DNA of 64,000 nt from contig WKFJ01000040.1 of NCBI GenBank assembly GCA_014872785.1, positions 23,479 through 87,478 of the forward strand. The letters are read 5' to 3'. How positions within the stretch are numbered: position 1 is the first letter of the stretch; the number at the start of each line of letters is the position of its first letter. Source of the DNA: Alteromonadaceae bacterium (lineage in GTDB: Bacteria > Pseudomonadota > Gammaproteobacteria > Enterobacterales > Alteromonadaceae). Positions 28,112 to 37,773 of this stretch are shown here, piece after piece. Made by a program: the position numbers and the translations under genes. The notes beneath the pieces were generated by a model. That model made no database searches and was not told the DNA's origin. It saw nothing but the letters and a program-made list of their open reading frames with translations.

Positions 28112-29359
28112 TTAATTTGCCAGATAATTCTCAGGAAGGCAAGGGACACCTGCCACACCCGATTGGATGGCTGCTTGCGCCACTGCGGTCGCTACGCGCT
28201 GACATAGACGACTGTCCATTGGTTTTGGAATGATGTAGTCAGAACCAAAACATAAACTGCCAATTTGTGCTGCTTGCAGTACCTCTGCTGGAACTGGCTC
28301 TTTTGCCAATTCTCGAATGGCGTCTACCGCTGCTATTTTCATCGCGGCATTTATTTCAGTTGCTCTAACATCCAGTGCACCCCTAAAGATAAACGGAAAA
28401 CACAAGACATTGTTCACTTGATTCGGATAATCAGATCGCCCGGTGGCCATAATAAGATCCGCGCGGGTAGCGAGAGCCAGTTCGGGTTTTATTTCGGGAT
28501 CCGGATTTGAGCAAGCAAAAATCACAGGCTTGTCTGCCATTAATTTTAAAGTATCAACTGACAGTAAGTTGGGGCCTGATACACCTACAAATGCATCTGC
28601 GCCGGTCATGGCATCTTCTAAGGTGCGCTTGTCCGTATCAAGCGCATATCTTTGCTTATGTGCTGGCAAATTTTCACGACCGGAATGAATCACACCTTGG
28701 CGGTCAATCATGAAAATGTTTTGTTTTTGTGCGCCACAATTTACCAACATGTCCATGCAGGCAACTGCGGCTGCACCTGCGCCTAAACAGACTATTTTGG
28801 CATCAGATAACTGTTTGCCTTGAATCTCGAGTGCATTGAGCATACCGGCTGCCGTTACTATGGCAGTGCCGTGTTGGTCATCATGAAATACCGGAATATT
28901 GCAGCGCTCTATTAAGGCCTGTTCTATTTCAAAGCACTCTGGTGCTTTAATATCTTCTAAATTGATGCCACCAAAAGATTCCGAAATGTTCGCCACTGTA
29001 TTGATGAAATCTTCAGTGGTGTCGTGGTTTACCTCGATATCGATAGAATCAATGTTGGCAAATCTTTTGAAAAGTAATGCTTTACCTTCCATGACGGGCT
29101 TTGATGCAAGCGCACCTAAATTACCCAGTCCCAAAATGGCGGTACCGTTAGAAATAACCGCGACTAGATTGCCTTTTGCCGTGTATTTATAAGCATTTTC
29201 AGGGTCTTTTGCTATTTCTCTTACCGGCTCTGCAACGCCGGGGCTGTAGGCGAGAGCAAGGTCGTCGGCACTTTCCGCAGATGTGGTAAGTTCGACACTG
29301 ATTTTTCCCGGGGTCGGGTGCGCGTGATAGTCCAGCGCTTTTTGACGCATGTCTGACAT
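28112..29359 (-). CDS. NAD(P)-dependent malic enzyme, short form
   Basis: Oxidative decarboxylation of malate to pyruvate. The 415-residue product carries the MaeB-type catalytic and NAD-binding domains: YSPGVAEP, a lysine region GKALLFKRF, the metal motif HDDQHGTAIV, and a Rossmann LGAGAAAVAC. The phosphotransacetylase-like C-terminal domain of the 750-residue MaeB form is absent, so this is the compact form. Cofactor preference (NAD or NADP) is not certain from sequence. The start MSDM allows a second ATG three codons on. A long imperfect inverted repeat lies about 100 bases upstream. Confidence 0.93.
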   Translation of the reverse strand: MSDMRQKALDYHAHPTPGKISVELTTSAESADDLALAYSPGVAEPVREIAKDPENAYKYTAKGNLVAVISNGTAILGLGNLGALASKPVMEGKALLFKRFANIDSIDIEVNHDTTEDFINTVANISESFGGINLEDIKAPECFEIEQALIERCNIPVFHDDQHGTAIVTAAGMLNALEIQGKQLSDAKIVCLGAGAAAVACMDMLVNCGAQKQNIFMIDRQGVIHSGRENLPAHKQRYALDTDKRTLEDAMTGADAFVGVSGPNLLSVDTLKLMADKPVIFACSNPDPEIKPELALATRADLIMATGRSDYPNQVNNVLCFPFIFRGALDVRATEINAAMKIAAVDAIRELAKEPVPAEVLQAAQIGSLCFGSDYIIPKPMDSRLCQRVATAVAQAAIQSGVAGVPCLPENYLAN

Positions 29360-29456
29360 ATTGTGTAGGGCCTCAAATGTTGTGCTTTGAAATTATGTCG
29401 CTGGTGCCGCTCTTCTTATTGTTTAATTCTGTCGAGCGTTCTTTTTTTGGTGGCTT

Positions 29457-29486
29457 CAATGGGACTTTTTTATGAAAAGTCCATTG
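29457..29486. repeat. Imperfect inverted repeat upstream of malic enzyme
   Basis: Arms CAATGGGACTTTT and AAAAGTCCATTG (12 paired bases, one bulged G) around a five-base spacer, about 100 bases upstream of the malic enzyme start. There is no T run on the minus side, so it may be an operator or an RNA structure. The rest of the 29360-29667 gap holds the rpmE terminator and no gene. Confidence 0.45.
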
Positions 29487-29611
29487 TTTTGCCGACTCTT
29501 TTTAGTTCATGCGCAATGTAACATAAGAACAGCGCATTCGTATAACACACAAAGCCATGAATTTATTAATTTGGCGAATATGATAGAGGCTTATGGTCTT
29601 TAGGCAGGCAT

Positions 29612-29640
29612 AAAAAAACCCGGCAAAACCGGGTTTTTGG
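29612..29640 (-). terminator. Rho-independent terminator of rpmE
   Basis: Stem CCCGG / CCGGG with extended A:T pairs around a five-base loop; read on the minus strand it ends in a T run. It starts 28 bases after the rpmE stop. Confidence 0.88.
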
Positions 29641-29667
29641 AAACGTATAAACGTTGGGAAGTAATGA

Positions 29668-29877
29668 CTACTTGCCCAATACGCTGAAGCGTTTCTTGAA
29701 GCGGTCAACACGACCACCAGTATCAACGATTTTCTGCTTACCAGTGTAGAACGGGTGACAAGCTGAACATACGTCAAGGTTCAAATCTTTCTTAAGAGTA
29801 GAATTGATCTTGAAGCTGTTACCGCAAGAGCAGTTAGCTGTGATTTCGTTGTATTCGGGATGGATACCGTTTCTCAT
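29668..29877 (-). CDS. rpmE: 50S ribosomal protein L31
   Basis: Ribosomal protein L31 of the large subunit, 69 residues. It starts [20 protein letters not shown] and has four cysteines in the zinc-binding form (C16, C18, C37, C40 in CSCG and VCSACHPF), so it is the zinc-containing type rather than the zinc-free YkgM type. [19 protein letters not shown] is the conserved C-terminal half. The gene is divergent from priA, an arrangement also seen in E. coli and its relatives. Confidence 0.97.
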   Translation of the reverse strand: MRNGIHPEYNEITANCSCGNSFKINSTLKKDLNLDVCSACHPFYTGKQKIVDTGGRVDRFKKRFSVLGK

Positions 29878-30120
29878 GGGTTACCTCATATTTCAGGCCG
29901 CATCGCTAACCAACCCGAAGTTGGCCACCATACGTAATTATATTCAACACCGTATTGATGCCTGGTCAATACAGCAAATAGTCTTTTCAATTTGCCCTTG
30001 TGGCAAAGAGGCGCGCATATTAATGTATCGTCCCTCGGGGATCAAGTGATTATGCGCAAATATTGTTCGATTCGCTTAAGTTGTACTTGATTCATGTTTA
30101 AGTTGTGAAAACACGCGTAT

Positions 30121-32346
30121 ATGTCTGCTGCCCAAGATTTTTGTTTTGTTGAGGTTGCCTTGCCGGTGCCAATGCGTCGATTGTTCGATTATCGATGTCC
30201 AAAAAGCACTGCTTTAATCGGTGCTCGTGTACGAGTGCCCTTTGGCAAACAAGATAAAATTGGTCTCATTACCGGTGTAAAAGACCACTCGCAATGGGAA
30301 AGTGACAAGCTCAAGTCTGTTGTCGAAGTGCTGGATGACACACCTGTTATCGATTCGGCCAGTTACTCCTTGCTTAAGTGGGCGAGCAATTATTATTGTG
30401 CGCCAATCGGAGAGGCGCTATTTGCAGCTTTACCGGCAAACCTGCGCAATGGCAAAGCGCAGACTCTGCAGATGATCAAATATTGGCAATTGGCTGAATC
30501 ATTGGCCGATGACGATAACTTCGCAGAAGCATGTGCCTCAATTCGGCGTGCTCCTAAACAACAAAACGTATTATTGCGTTTGAAAGAGCAGCCTTGCCCT
30601 CACGACAAACTTAGGAAAGACGTATCTCTTGCGGTTATTAATGCCCTGACTGACAAAGGCTGGATTGAAGCCATTGAACGCGTGCCAAGTATTAATGATG
30701 CGTGGGCTACTCAACTTGATATCAGCGGTAGCCATCGACCTAATGTTGAACAGGCGCTTGCGATAAGCGGTTTAAACGCTTGCAAAGGTTTTAGTCCATT
30801 TTTGCTGGAAGGGGTGACGGGGAGCGGTAAGACAGAAGTCTTTCTACAGAGTATTGAAAGACACTTGTTAAACAGTCAACAAGTACTGATATTAGTGCCG
30901 GAGATAAGTTTAACGCCACAGACCATTAAACGCTTCGAGTCTCGATTTGGTATTGAGGTCGACAGTTGGCATTCGGGGCTCACCGATAATGAACGTCACC
31001 TTGTTTGGCAAAAATCCCGGCGTGGGGAAGCCGCTATTGTTGTGGGTACGCGTTCTGCGGTGTTCTTGCCGTTTAAAAATCTGGGCATGATCATTGTTGA
31101 TGAAGAGCACGATAGCTCTTTTAAACAGCAAGATGGTTTTCGCTATCACGCAAGGGACTTGGCAATTATGCGTGCTAAAGAATTGAATATCCCTATTTTG
31201 TTGGCATCGGCTACCCCGTCTCTTGAATCCTTGAATAATGCTCTCACAGGACGCTATCAACATTTGCAGCTTTCCAGCGTGGCTGTTTCAACACCGAATA
31301 GCAGTAAAGACATTATTGATATGCGCCAAATGTCGGTGGAACAGGGCATAAGCGAACAACTCAAAGCGCGTATACATTGGCATTTACAGCAAAACCAACA
31401 GGTGTTGTTGTTTGTCAATCGCAGAGGCTATGCGCCTGCCATTGAATGCGCTGATTGTGGCCACGTGGAAATGTGCAAGCAGTGTGATAACCCCTTTACT
31501 GTGCACAAATCCACACAACAGTGGCATTGCCACTATTGCGGCGCGGTAAAATTTGCGACACGTTACTGTAGTCATTGTGGTTCAAACAATTTAAAAACGG
31601 TTGGTTTTGGCACGGAAAAAATCGAAGAGAAGCTCAATCAGATGTTCCCAGAACATAATGTAGCTCGAATTGATAGCGATGCAGTGCGCAGCAAAAGCAA
31701 ACTGCAAGAAATGTTGGACAAAATCCACGCCAATGAATATCACATTCTGGTTGGCACCCAAATACTAGCAAAAGGACATCATTTTCCCAATATCGCAATG
31801 GTAGCCATCATTGATGTGGACAACGCTTTGTTCAGCGCCGACTTCAGGGGTTTTGAGTATTTGGCTCAACTGATAACCCAGGTATCGGGGCGCACGGGTA
31901 GAGCAGGCAGCAAAGGGGAGATGTGGTTGCAGTCGAGTCAACCTGAGCACCCGCTGTTGCAAGACCTACTGATGAACGGCTATAGCCATTTCGCCCGAAC
32001 CGCACTGCCAGAGAGACGCGCCGCTGGATTACCACCATTTCACTATCAGGTTTTAATACGCACCGAAGCGGTTAAAATTGAAAATGCAGTTGGGGTATTA
32101 CAAGAGCTCAAACAAATGTTCCATATGAAACAATCAGTTGCGCAAGGTAGCGTGCAACTGATTGGTCCTTTCCCTGCCCTTGTTGAAAAAAAACAGGGAC
32201 GAATGCGCATGCAATTGCTTCTCAGCAGTGGCTCTCGACAACTTTTGCACCGTGTCACTCATAACTTCGTTGATTCTTTAGAGAACTCTAAATTAGCCAA
32301 AAAAGTACGCTGGTCCGTTGATGTTGATCCGGTCGACTTTTATTAA
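30121..32346 (+). CDS. priA: Primosomal protein N' (replication restart helicase PriA)
   Basis: 3'-to-5' DNA helicase that reloads the replisome at stalled forks. The 741-residue product has a 3'-DNA-binding domain (1-105), a winged-helix part, and the helicase core with Walker A GVTGSGKT (231-238) and Walker B DEEH (327-330). Eight zinc-binding cysteines stand at 443, 446, 452, 455, 470, 473, 483 and 486. GTQILAKGHHFPN and QVSGRTGRAG are the later helicase motifs. It is divergent from rpmE and followed by ftsN and hslVU, the E. coli-like order. No strong ribosome-binding site precedes the ATG. Confidence 0.97.
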   Translation: MSAAQDFCFVEVALPVPMRRLFDYRCPKSTALIGARVRVPFGKQDKIGLITGVKDHSQWESDKLKSVVEVLDDTPVIDSASYSLLKWASNYYCAPIGEALFAALPANLRNGKAQTLQMIKYWQLAESLADDDNFAEACASIRRAPKQQNVLLRLKEQPCPHDKLRKDVSLAVINALTDKGWIEAIERVPSINDAWATQLDISGSHRPNVEQALAISGLNACKGFSPFLLEGVTGSGKTEVFLQSIERHLLNSQQVLILVPEISLTPQTIKRFESRFGIEVDSWHSGLTDNERHLVWQKSRRGEAAIVVGTRSAVFLPFKNLGMIIVDEEHDSSFKQQDGFRYHARDLAIMRAKELNIPILLASATPSLESLNNALTGRYQHLQLSSVAVSTPNSSKDIIDMRQMSVEQGISEQLKARIHWHLQQNQQVLLFVNRRGYAPAIECADCGHVEMCKQCDNPFTVHKSTQQWHCHYCGAVKFATRYCSHCGSNNLKTVGFGTEKIEEKLNQMFPEHNVARIDSDAVRSKSKLQEMLDKIHANEYHILVGTQILAKGHHFPNIAMVAIIDVDNALFSADFRGFEYLAQLITQVSGRTGRAGSKGEMWLQSSQPEHPLLQDLLMNGYSHFARTALPERRAAGLPPFHYQVLIRTEAVKIENAVGVLQELKQMFHMKQSVAQGSVQLIGPFPALVEKKQGRMRMQLLLSSGSRQLLHRVTHNFVDSLENSKLAKKVRWSVDVDPVDFY

Positions 32347-32509
32347 ATATCTCCCGTTTTTGTTTGAATTTTCAGCGATCAAATAAATATTGTGGAAAAT
32401 TTACAAAACTAGGAACCGAGATCAGTATCGAAACCGACAAAAAATTTGTAGAATCATTTCCTCATTTAACCGTTCTATTATCCGACTTCACTAATTTAAG
32501 CTGAGGAAT

Positions 32510-33097
32510 ATGGCTCCTAAAGATTACGTTGCGCGTGGACAGGCAAAAAAGAAACCCGCCAATGGCAAGAAAAAGCCTGCGCCTGCTGCAGCAAGTCCCG
32601 CGAGTGCGCCATCAACACCGTGGGGACGGATTCTAATTACCTTAGCTCTCGTTGTGGGCTTTGCGTATTTTTTGTGGACGATTAAAGATACGGCGCCTGA
32701 GTCTGCTGAGCCTTTACCAAAAGAAATTGTCGCTGAAAAAGTGAAACCTGAAGAGGTGATTCCAGAGCCACCAAAAGAAGAATGGGGCTACATTCAGGAA
32801 CTCGAAAATCCCGAACCGGGCAAGTTTGAAGAAGTAAAACCTTTGGAGTCGAACTCTTCTGGACGTCAGTATCAAATGCAGTGTGGATCGTTTCGCCTTG
32901 AGGCGCAGGCTGAGCAAATGAAAGCGCGTATCGCGTTTCAGGCGCTTGAGTCTATTATTCGCGCGACGGAAGGTAAAAATGGCCTCTGGTATCGCGTTGT
33001 TTTGGGTCCCTATAACACCAAGCGTGCCGCTGAGGCAGATCGTCACAAACTGCAACGCGCAGGGTTCACCACATGTCAAATTTGGGGTTGGAATTAA
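32510..33097 (+). CDS. ftsN: Cell division protein FtsN (SPOR domain)
   Basis: Divisome activator. The 195-residue product has a basic, Lys/Ala/Pro-rich cytoplasmic N-terminus (1-37), one membrane helix (about 38-57), a Glu/Pro-rich periplasmic stretch (60-115) and a C-terminal SPOR domain (about 118-195: YQMQCGSFRLEAQAEQMKAR, GLWYRVVLGPYNTKRAAEA as landmarks) that binds bare glycan strands. It is shorter than E. coli FtsN (319). The MxxKDYV N-terminus matches FtsN, and the place between priA and hslV is the usual one, which decides the name. Confidence 0.92.
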   Translation: MAPKDYVARGQAKKKPANGKKKPAPAAASPASAPSTPWGRILITLALVVGFAYFLWTIKDTAPESAEPLPKEIVAEKVKPEEVIPEPPKEEWGYIQELENPEPGKFEEVKPLESNSSGRQYQMQCGSFRLEAQAEQMKARIAFQALESIIRATEGKNGLWYRVVLGPYNTKRAAEADRHKLQRAGFTTCQIWGWN

Positions 33098-33197
33098 GCC
33101 TTTCTAACTCCTTGAGTTTCGCTTTTCACCTAAACGGGTTGAAAAGCACACTCAAGATCCCCACAACTCGCTAATATCCCAATAAGTAGGAAGTAGT

Positions 33198-33722
33198 ATG
33201 ACTACAATCGTTTCGGTACGCCGAAATAATCAAGTCGTGATGGCGGGCGATGGGCAAGTTTCCCTGGGCAACACGGTTATGAAAGGCAACGCAAAAAAAG
33301 TGCGTCGCTTGTACAATAATAAAGTATTAGCGGGTTTTGCCGGTGGTACAGCAGATGCGTTCACGTTATTCGAACGCTTTGAATCTAAGCTGGAAATGCA
33401 CCAAGGCCACCTAACACGCGCCGCGGTTGAATTAGCAAAAGATTGGCGAACAGACAGAATGCTGAGAAAATTAGAAGCTTTGCTCGCTGTTGCTGACGAG
33501 ACTGCTTCGTTAATAATTACCGGAAATGGTGATGTGGTGCAGCCTGAAATGGATCTTATTGCCATTGGTTCAGGTGGTAACTTTGCACAGGCGGCAGCCA
33601 CCGCTCTTCTCGAAAACACAGAACTGAGCGCCAAAGATATTGCAGAAAAGAGTCTGCATATCGCAGGTGATATCTGTGTTTTCACCAATCAGAATCAAAC
33701 GGTTGAAACGCTAGATTACTAG
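33198..33722 (+). CDS. hslV: ATP-dependent protease subunit HslV
   Basis: Peptidase subunit of the HslVU (ClpQY) protease, a threonine protease related to the proteasome beta subunit. At 174 residues it has the normal length. The start MTTIV exposes the catalytic Thr after Met removal; [20 protein letters not shown] and [17 protein letters not shown] (landmarks) line the chamber. AGGAAG lies ahead of the ATG. hslU follows after 26 bases in the same operon. I see no clear sigma32 promoter in the 100 bases upstream by eye. Confidence 0.97.
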   Translation: MTTIVSVRRNNQVVMAGDGQVSLGNTVMKGNAKKVRRLYNNKVLAGFAGGTADAFTLFERFESKLEMHQGHLTRAAVELAKDWRTDRMLRKLEALLAVADETASLIITGNGDVVQPEMDLIAIGSGGNFAQAAATALLENTELSAKDIAEKSLHIAGDICVFTNQNQTVETLDY

Positions 33723-33748
33723 CGTTTGCCGGAATATAGGATTTCATC

Positions 33749-35077
33749 ATGTCTGAAATGACTCCAAGAGAAATCGTCCACGAACTGGATAATCATATCA
33801 TTGGGCAACAAGGTGCCAAACGCGCTGTTGCTATCGCATTGCGTAATCGCTGGCGTCGTATGCAGCTCAACGAAGAGTTGCGCCAAGAAGTCACACCTAA
33901 AAACATCTTAATGATTGGTCCTACAGGTGTGGGTAAAACTGAAATTGCACGTCGTCTTGCTAAGTTGGCTAATGCGCCGTTTATCAAAGTGGAAGCAACT
34001 AAGTTCACCGAAGTAGGTTATGTCGGTAAAGAAGTTGAATCTATCATCCGCGATTTGGCTGACATCGCCGTTAAGATGACCAAAGAGCAAGAGCTTGCCA
34101 AAGTGCGTTTTCGCGCCGAAGAGGCGGCAGAAGAGCGTATTTTAGATGCGTTGTTACCGCCGCCAGAAAATGTCTGGGGCGAAAAAGAAGAAGCCCAAGA
34201 TAAAGGCACACGTCAGGCGTTTCGCAAGAAATTGCGCGAGAACAAATTAGACGACAAGGAAATTGAAATCGATGTTGCCTTGCCGCAGGTGGGTGTAGAG
34301 ATCATGGCACCACCAGGCATGGAAGAAATGACCAACCAGCTTCAAGGGATGTTTCAGAACCTATCTGGCACCCAGAAGAAAAAGAAGAAGTTAAAGGTGA
34401 AAGAAGCCTTTAAACTGTTGGTTGAAGAAGAAGCCTCTAAGTTGGTGAATCAAGACGAACTGAAAGAGAAGTCGCTGGAAGCGGTGGAACAAAACGGCAT
34501 CGTATTTATTGACGAGATAGACAAGATTTGCAAACGCGAAGGCGCCAGTTCTGCTGATGTATCGCGCGAAGGAGTGCAGCGCGATTTACTGCCACTCGTT
34601 GAAGGTTCAACGGTAAGTACCAAGCACGGCATGGTGAAGACAGATCACATCTTGTTTGTTGCTTCAGGTGCGTTTCAAATGTCGAAACCATCTGACCTTA
34701 TTCCTGAACTACAGGGTCGTTTACCGATCCGTGTTGAATTATCTGCACTCACCACTAATGATTTTAAGCGCATCCTAACCGAACCTAATGCCTCTTTGAC
34801 CGAGCAGTATTGTGCACTCTTAAAAACTGAGGGGGTTGATCTAAGCTTTACGGATGACGGTATCGATCGTATTGCACACGCTGCCTGGCAGGTGAACGAA
34901 ACCACGGAAAACATTGGTGCAAGACGTTTGCACACAGTGTTAGAAAGATTAATGGAGGATGTGTCTTACGATGCATCTGAAATGGAAGGACAAAAAGTTG
35001 TTATCGATGCTGACTATGTTAACAAGCATCTAGACTCGCTTGTTGAAGACGAAGACTTGAGCCGCTTCATTCTGTAA
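33749..35077 (+). CDS. hslU: ATP-dependent protease ATPase subunit HslU
   Basis: AAA+ unfoldase of HslVU, 442 residues. Walker [14 protein letters not shown] near residue 60, the pore motif GYVGKEVES, the variable I domain (about 110-245, with a Lys-rich [10 protein letters not shown] stretch), Walker [11 protein letters not shown], sensor region [11 protein letters not shown] and the C-terminal LSRFIL tail that docks into HslV are all present. It forms an operon with hslV and ends at a terminator. Confidence 0.97.
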   Translation: MSEMTPREIVHELDNHIIGQQGAKRAVAIALRNRWRRMQLNEELRQEVTPKNILMIGPTGVGKTEIARRLAKLANAPFIKVEATKFTEVGYVGKEVESIIRDLADIAVKMTKEQELAKVRFRAEEAAEERILDALLPPPENVWGEKEEAQDKGTRQAFRKKLRENKLDDKEIEIDVALPQVGVEIMAPPGMEEMTNQLQGMFQNLSGTQKKKKKLKVKEAFKLLVEEEASKLVNQDELKEKSLEAVEQNGIVFIDEIDKICKREGASSADVSREGVQRDLLPLVEGSTVSTKHGMVKTDHILFVASGAFQMSKPSDLIPELQGRLPIRVELSALTTNDFKRILTEPNASLTEQYCALLKTEGVDLSFTDDGIDRIAHAAWQVNETTENIGARRLHTVLERLMEDVSYDASEMEGQKVVIDADYVNKHLDSLVEDEDLSRFIL

Positions 35078-35095
35078 AAGTCATTGGCAACTATT

Positions 35096-35126
35096 GAAAA
35101 ACCCAGCAATACGCTGGGTTTTTTGT
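35096..35126. terminator. Intrinsic terminator after hslVU, probably bidirectional
   Basis: Stem AAAACCCAGC / GCTGGGTTTT with a five-base loop and a T run on the plus side; on the minus side the stem ends in TTTTT as well, so it may also end the DUF917 operon. It resembles the atpC terminator at 1836. Confidence 0.88.
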
Positions 35127-35134
35127 GTGTTTGA

Positions 35135-36220
35135 TCATAGAGATTCGAGCGGTTTGTATTCTAGGTCAAAACCAAAGCACTTGGGCGCAACCGCTGCCAG
35201 TGCTTTTTCGCTCCTAAAATAGTCTGGGCATCCCACCGCAAATACAGCGACGCGTTGACCATAGCGAAGTCGCTCAGCATTGATTGGTGTGCAGGTTTCA
35301 TAGTCAGCAATGACAATAAGATCGGGCACTGACGCTTTCAATTCACCGTTTTGTGTCGCCACTAGATATTCATTTTTGATATCAATATGGAGCTGTTCGC
35401 TTTCATCCTCGAAAGCGACAATAGCGGCACTGCCAATATCATATCCGCCGACGATACGAGTCGCTTTATCGGTTACTTTGCCGCTGATTAAGAGTCTGCA
35501 TTCACCGTAAATGGAATGACTAAAGACCTCTTGTAAGTGTGGAAGCATGGCTTCGGCTGTCCCTCTGTTTCCTCGCAATACGCGCCCTAGTTCAATTGAA
35601 AAGCTGACTGTGCCGGGAATGATAGCCGCTTTAAGTTGCGCGCCACTCATAGGGTGTTCAATGGTGGTGATCATGCCACCAGAACTCATGGCTAAACTTC
35701 TAATATGACGTTCATAAGTCGCCGTGTTCCCTGTGGTAAAGGTCGTCAGATTACCTTCATAATCGCAGGCAATCGCGGGAGTTGGTTTTACCCCTTCAAT
35801 CGCGTAGGTCATCATTTGCGCCTCAGGCAGAGCTCGCCCCATGCCGTCACCGTCGACAATGGGAATGCCCGTCGCGGCAGCGGCAATAATCGGGACAAGT
35901 GAATTGGCTCCGCCGATCTCAAATGAGACGAGGGCGTCTAACTTTTTCCCCGTTTGTTGCTCAAATGCTTTTACTGGTGCCACACTCTCAGCGATAGAAG
36001 GGAGCAATTCTAAACTTACGGTGGGAGCCCCGACGCCTCCTATACAGGCTACAAATGCATCATTCGCTAGCTCGTCAGGTTGAATCATTTTCACTGAACC
36101 AAAACGCTTTAACGCTTGTGCTGTCAGCAGTTGCGGTACAAACGGGTCACCGCCACCTCCGGTGGCGAGAAACACAGCGCCAAGCACTAAGTCATCAAGT
36201 TGTTCATTTGTTAACTGCAT
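35135..36220 (-). CDS. DUF917 (S-methyl thiohydantoin desulfurase-like) protein
   Basis: Soluble protein of 361 residues, DUF917 family, recognised by LGAVFLATGGGGDPF near the start, the central VDGDGMGRALPEAQM and the C-terminal ADYETCTPINAERLRYG (landmarks). To my knowledge Pfam now names this domain after an S-methyl thiohydantoin desulfurase, and members regularly sit beside hydantoinase-like genes, as here. The start overlaps the stop of the hydantoinase gene by one base, so the two are coupled. The real substrate in this organism is not known; a hydantoin or thiohydantoin from amino-acid or histidine-derivative breakdown is a reasonable guess. Confidence 0.85.
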   Translation of the reverse strand: MQLTNEQLDDLVLGAVFLATGGGGDPFVPQLLTAQALKRFGSVKMIQPDELANDAFVACIGGVGAPTVSLELLPSIAESVAPVKAFEQQTGKKLDALVSFEIGGANSLVPIIAAAATGIPIVDGDGMGRALPEAQMMTYAIEGVKPTPAIACDYEGNLTTFTTGNTATYERHIRSLAMSSGGMITTIEHPMSGAQLKAAIIPGTVSFSIELGRVLRGNRGTAEAMLPHLQEVFSHSIYGECRLLISGKVTDKATRIVGGYDIGSAAIVAFEDESEQLHIDIKNEYLVATQNGELKASVPDLIVIADYETCTPINAERLRYGQRVAVFAVGCPDYFRSEKALAAVAPKCFGFDLEYKPLESL

Positions 36221-37773
36221 TAGTTGGCCTCCTGTTTGACGAGTTTAGCGACTTCGCCAATTACTTTAACGCGAACCCGGGTATTGCCATCGTCCATATA
36301 GGGAATGGCCGTCTCTTCTATATCAACCACTGTGAGACTGTTTGCGTCGGCACCTGCCTCTATCGCACTTTGTCTGGCCTTTTGGGTGACCATGCTAATT
36401 GCGTCATCGCGACTGACCTCGCGATATGAAACAAATTGCTCCGCTTCGCCACCTATCTGAGCGATGGCCGCACCAATGGCATTGGCCACCGCTGCGTTTT
36501 CTGGACGAATAATCTCGCTAGCAGTTTTTAGATCTTCTGATATTAAAACCGAGCCACCGCCGACCAATATCACCGGAACTGGCTCAGAGTTGGGTTTCAT
36601 CATATCTATGTGTCTATCTAGCAGTTCGTGCATATTGTCAGTAGCGCGTTTAACTAACTCTGATGGCAGTGTCGCGACCTTGGCATGGTCTCCGATATCG
36701 AGGTTGGCATGCGCAACCGCAATATCGGTTGCTGTAAGCGTCTCGCCTCCGAAAATGAGACCTTTTTGTAGTAATTGGTGGCCTACTGATTGAGGTCCTA
36801 TTTTGTTTCCATCACTACTTATGTGGCTGCCTCCACCCATTGCCACAGCTTGAATATCCGGCATGCGAAAATTGGTTCTCACGCCGCCGACTTCAATGAC
36901 CATATTCGATTCCCTTGGGAAGCCTTCTTGTAAAACACCTATGTCGGAAGTGGTACCTCCGATATCGACCACAATCGCGTTTTTCAGTCCGGTTAACTGG
37001 CTTGCTCCTCGCAATGAGTTGGTCGGTCCCGATGCGAATGTGAGCGCTGGATATTGGCGTACGAATTTTGCGTTCATCAAGGTGCCGTCATTTTGGCTAA
37101 TAAACATTGGACAGGAGAGCCCTTGATCCTTCAGTGCATTTTGAAATGCTGAAACCACAATATCGGCAAATGGTAATAATGAGGCGTTGAGAATCGCGGC
37201 ATTTTCACGTTCCAAGATACCAAGACGTCCCATTTGGTAGGATAAGGTGATTCTGACATTTGGGATTTGTGCTTTAATTGCTTCGGCAACCGCATGTTCT
37301 GGTTGGGCATTCATCGGTGAGAATGCAGCAGCTATGGCTACATTCGTTATGTTTTTCTCTTTGATGTCATCGATAACACCTTGGATCTGCTGATTGTTTA
37401 GTTCAGCAAGCGGCCAGCCATCATATAAGAAGCCACCATCAATCATGTAAGTATGGCGTCCAATCGCATCTGCAATATCATCAGGCCATGCTGTCATGGG
37501 GGGAATATCGACGCCAGAAGGCAATCCAATGCGAATCGCAGCAACTTCGGCTAACTGACGGCGCTCAACAACCGCATTAGTAAACTGCGTTGTGCCAATC
37601 ATTACCGCATCGATTGTGTCTACCTGCTGGCCTTGCAAGATGTTTGTAAGTGCGCTGATAACACCCGTCACTACATCTTTGCTGGTGGGTGCCTTCACGC
37701 TTGCCAGGATATTGGCATTATCTAGCAAAACGGCATCGGTATGAGTGCCGCCTACGTCTATACCTATTCGCAT
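36220..37773 (-). CDS. Hydantoinase/oxoprolinase family protein
   Basis: ASKHA-fold ATP-dependent ring-opening enzyme of the HyuA type, 517 residues. The N-terminus GIDVGGTHTDAVLLD is the first ATP-binding motif; IVVDIGGTTSDIGVL and ILVGGGSVL are the later phosphate and adenosine motifs. HyuA-type enzymes open hydantoin or oxoproline rings. The single-subunit length fits the HyuA-only arrangement paired with DUF917 rather than the HyuA/HyuB pair. Middle gene of a tightly packed operon: its start overlaps the permease stop by one base, and its stop overlaps the DUF917 start. Confidence 0.9.
   Translation of the reverse strand: MRIGIDVGGTHTDAVLLDNANILASVKAPTSKDVVTGVISALTNILQGQQVDTIDAVMIGTTQFTNAVVERRQLAEVAAIRIGLPSGVDIPPMTAWPDDIADAIGRHTYMIDGGFLYDGWPLAELNNQQIQGVIDDIKEKNITNVAIAAAFSPMNAQPEHAVAEAIKAQIPNVRITLSYQMGRLGILERENAAILNASLLPFADIVVSAFQNALKDQGLSCPMFISQNDGTLMNAKFVRQYPALTFASGPTNSLRGASQLTGLKNAIVVDIGGTTSDIGVLQEGFPRESNMVIEVGGVRTNFRMPDIQAVAMGGGSHISSDGNKIGPQSVGHQLLQKGLIFGGETLTATDIAVAHANLDIGDHAKVATLPSELVKRATDNMHELLDRHIDMMKPNSEPVPVILVGGGSVLISEDLKTASEIIRPENAAVANAIGAAIAQIGGEAEQFVSYREVSRDDAISMVTQKARQSAIEAGADANSLTVVDIEETAIPYMDDGNTRVRVKVIGEVAKLVKQEAN

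Noticed and set aside
33230..33688. 152-codon frame antisense to hslV
   Set aside because: It lies fully inside hslV on the other strand, in step with its codons, with no ribosome-binding site: a shadow of a conserved gene.
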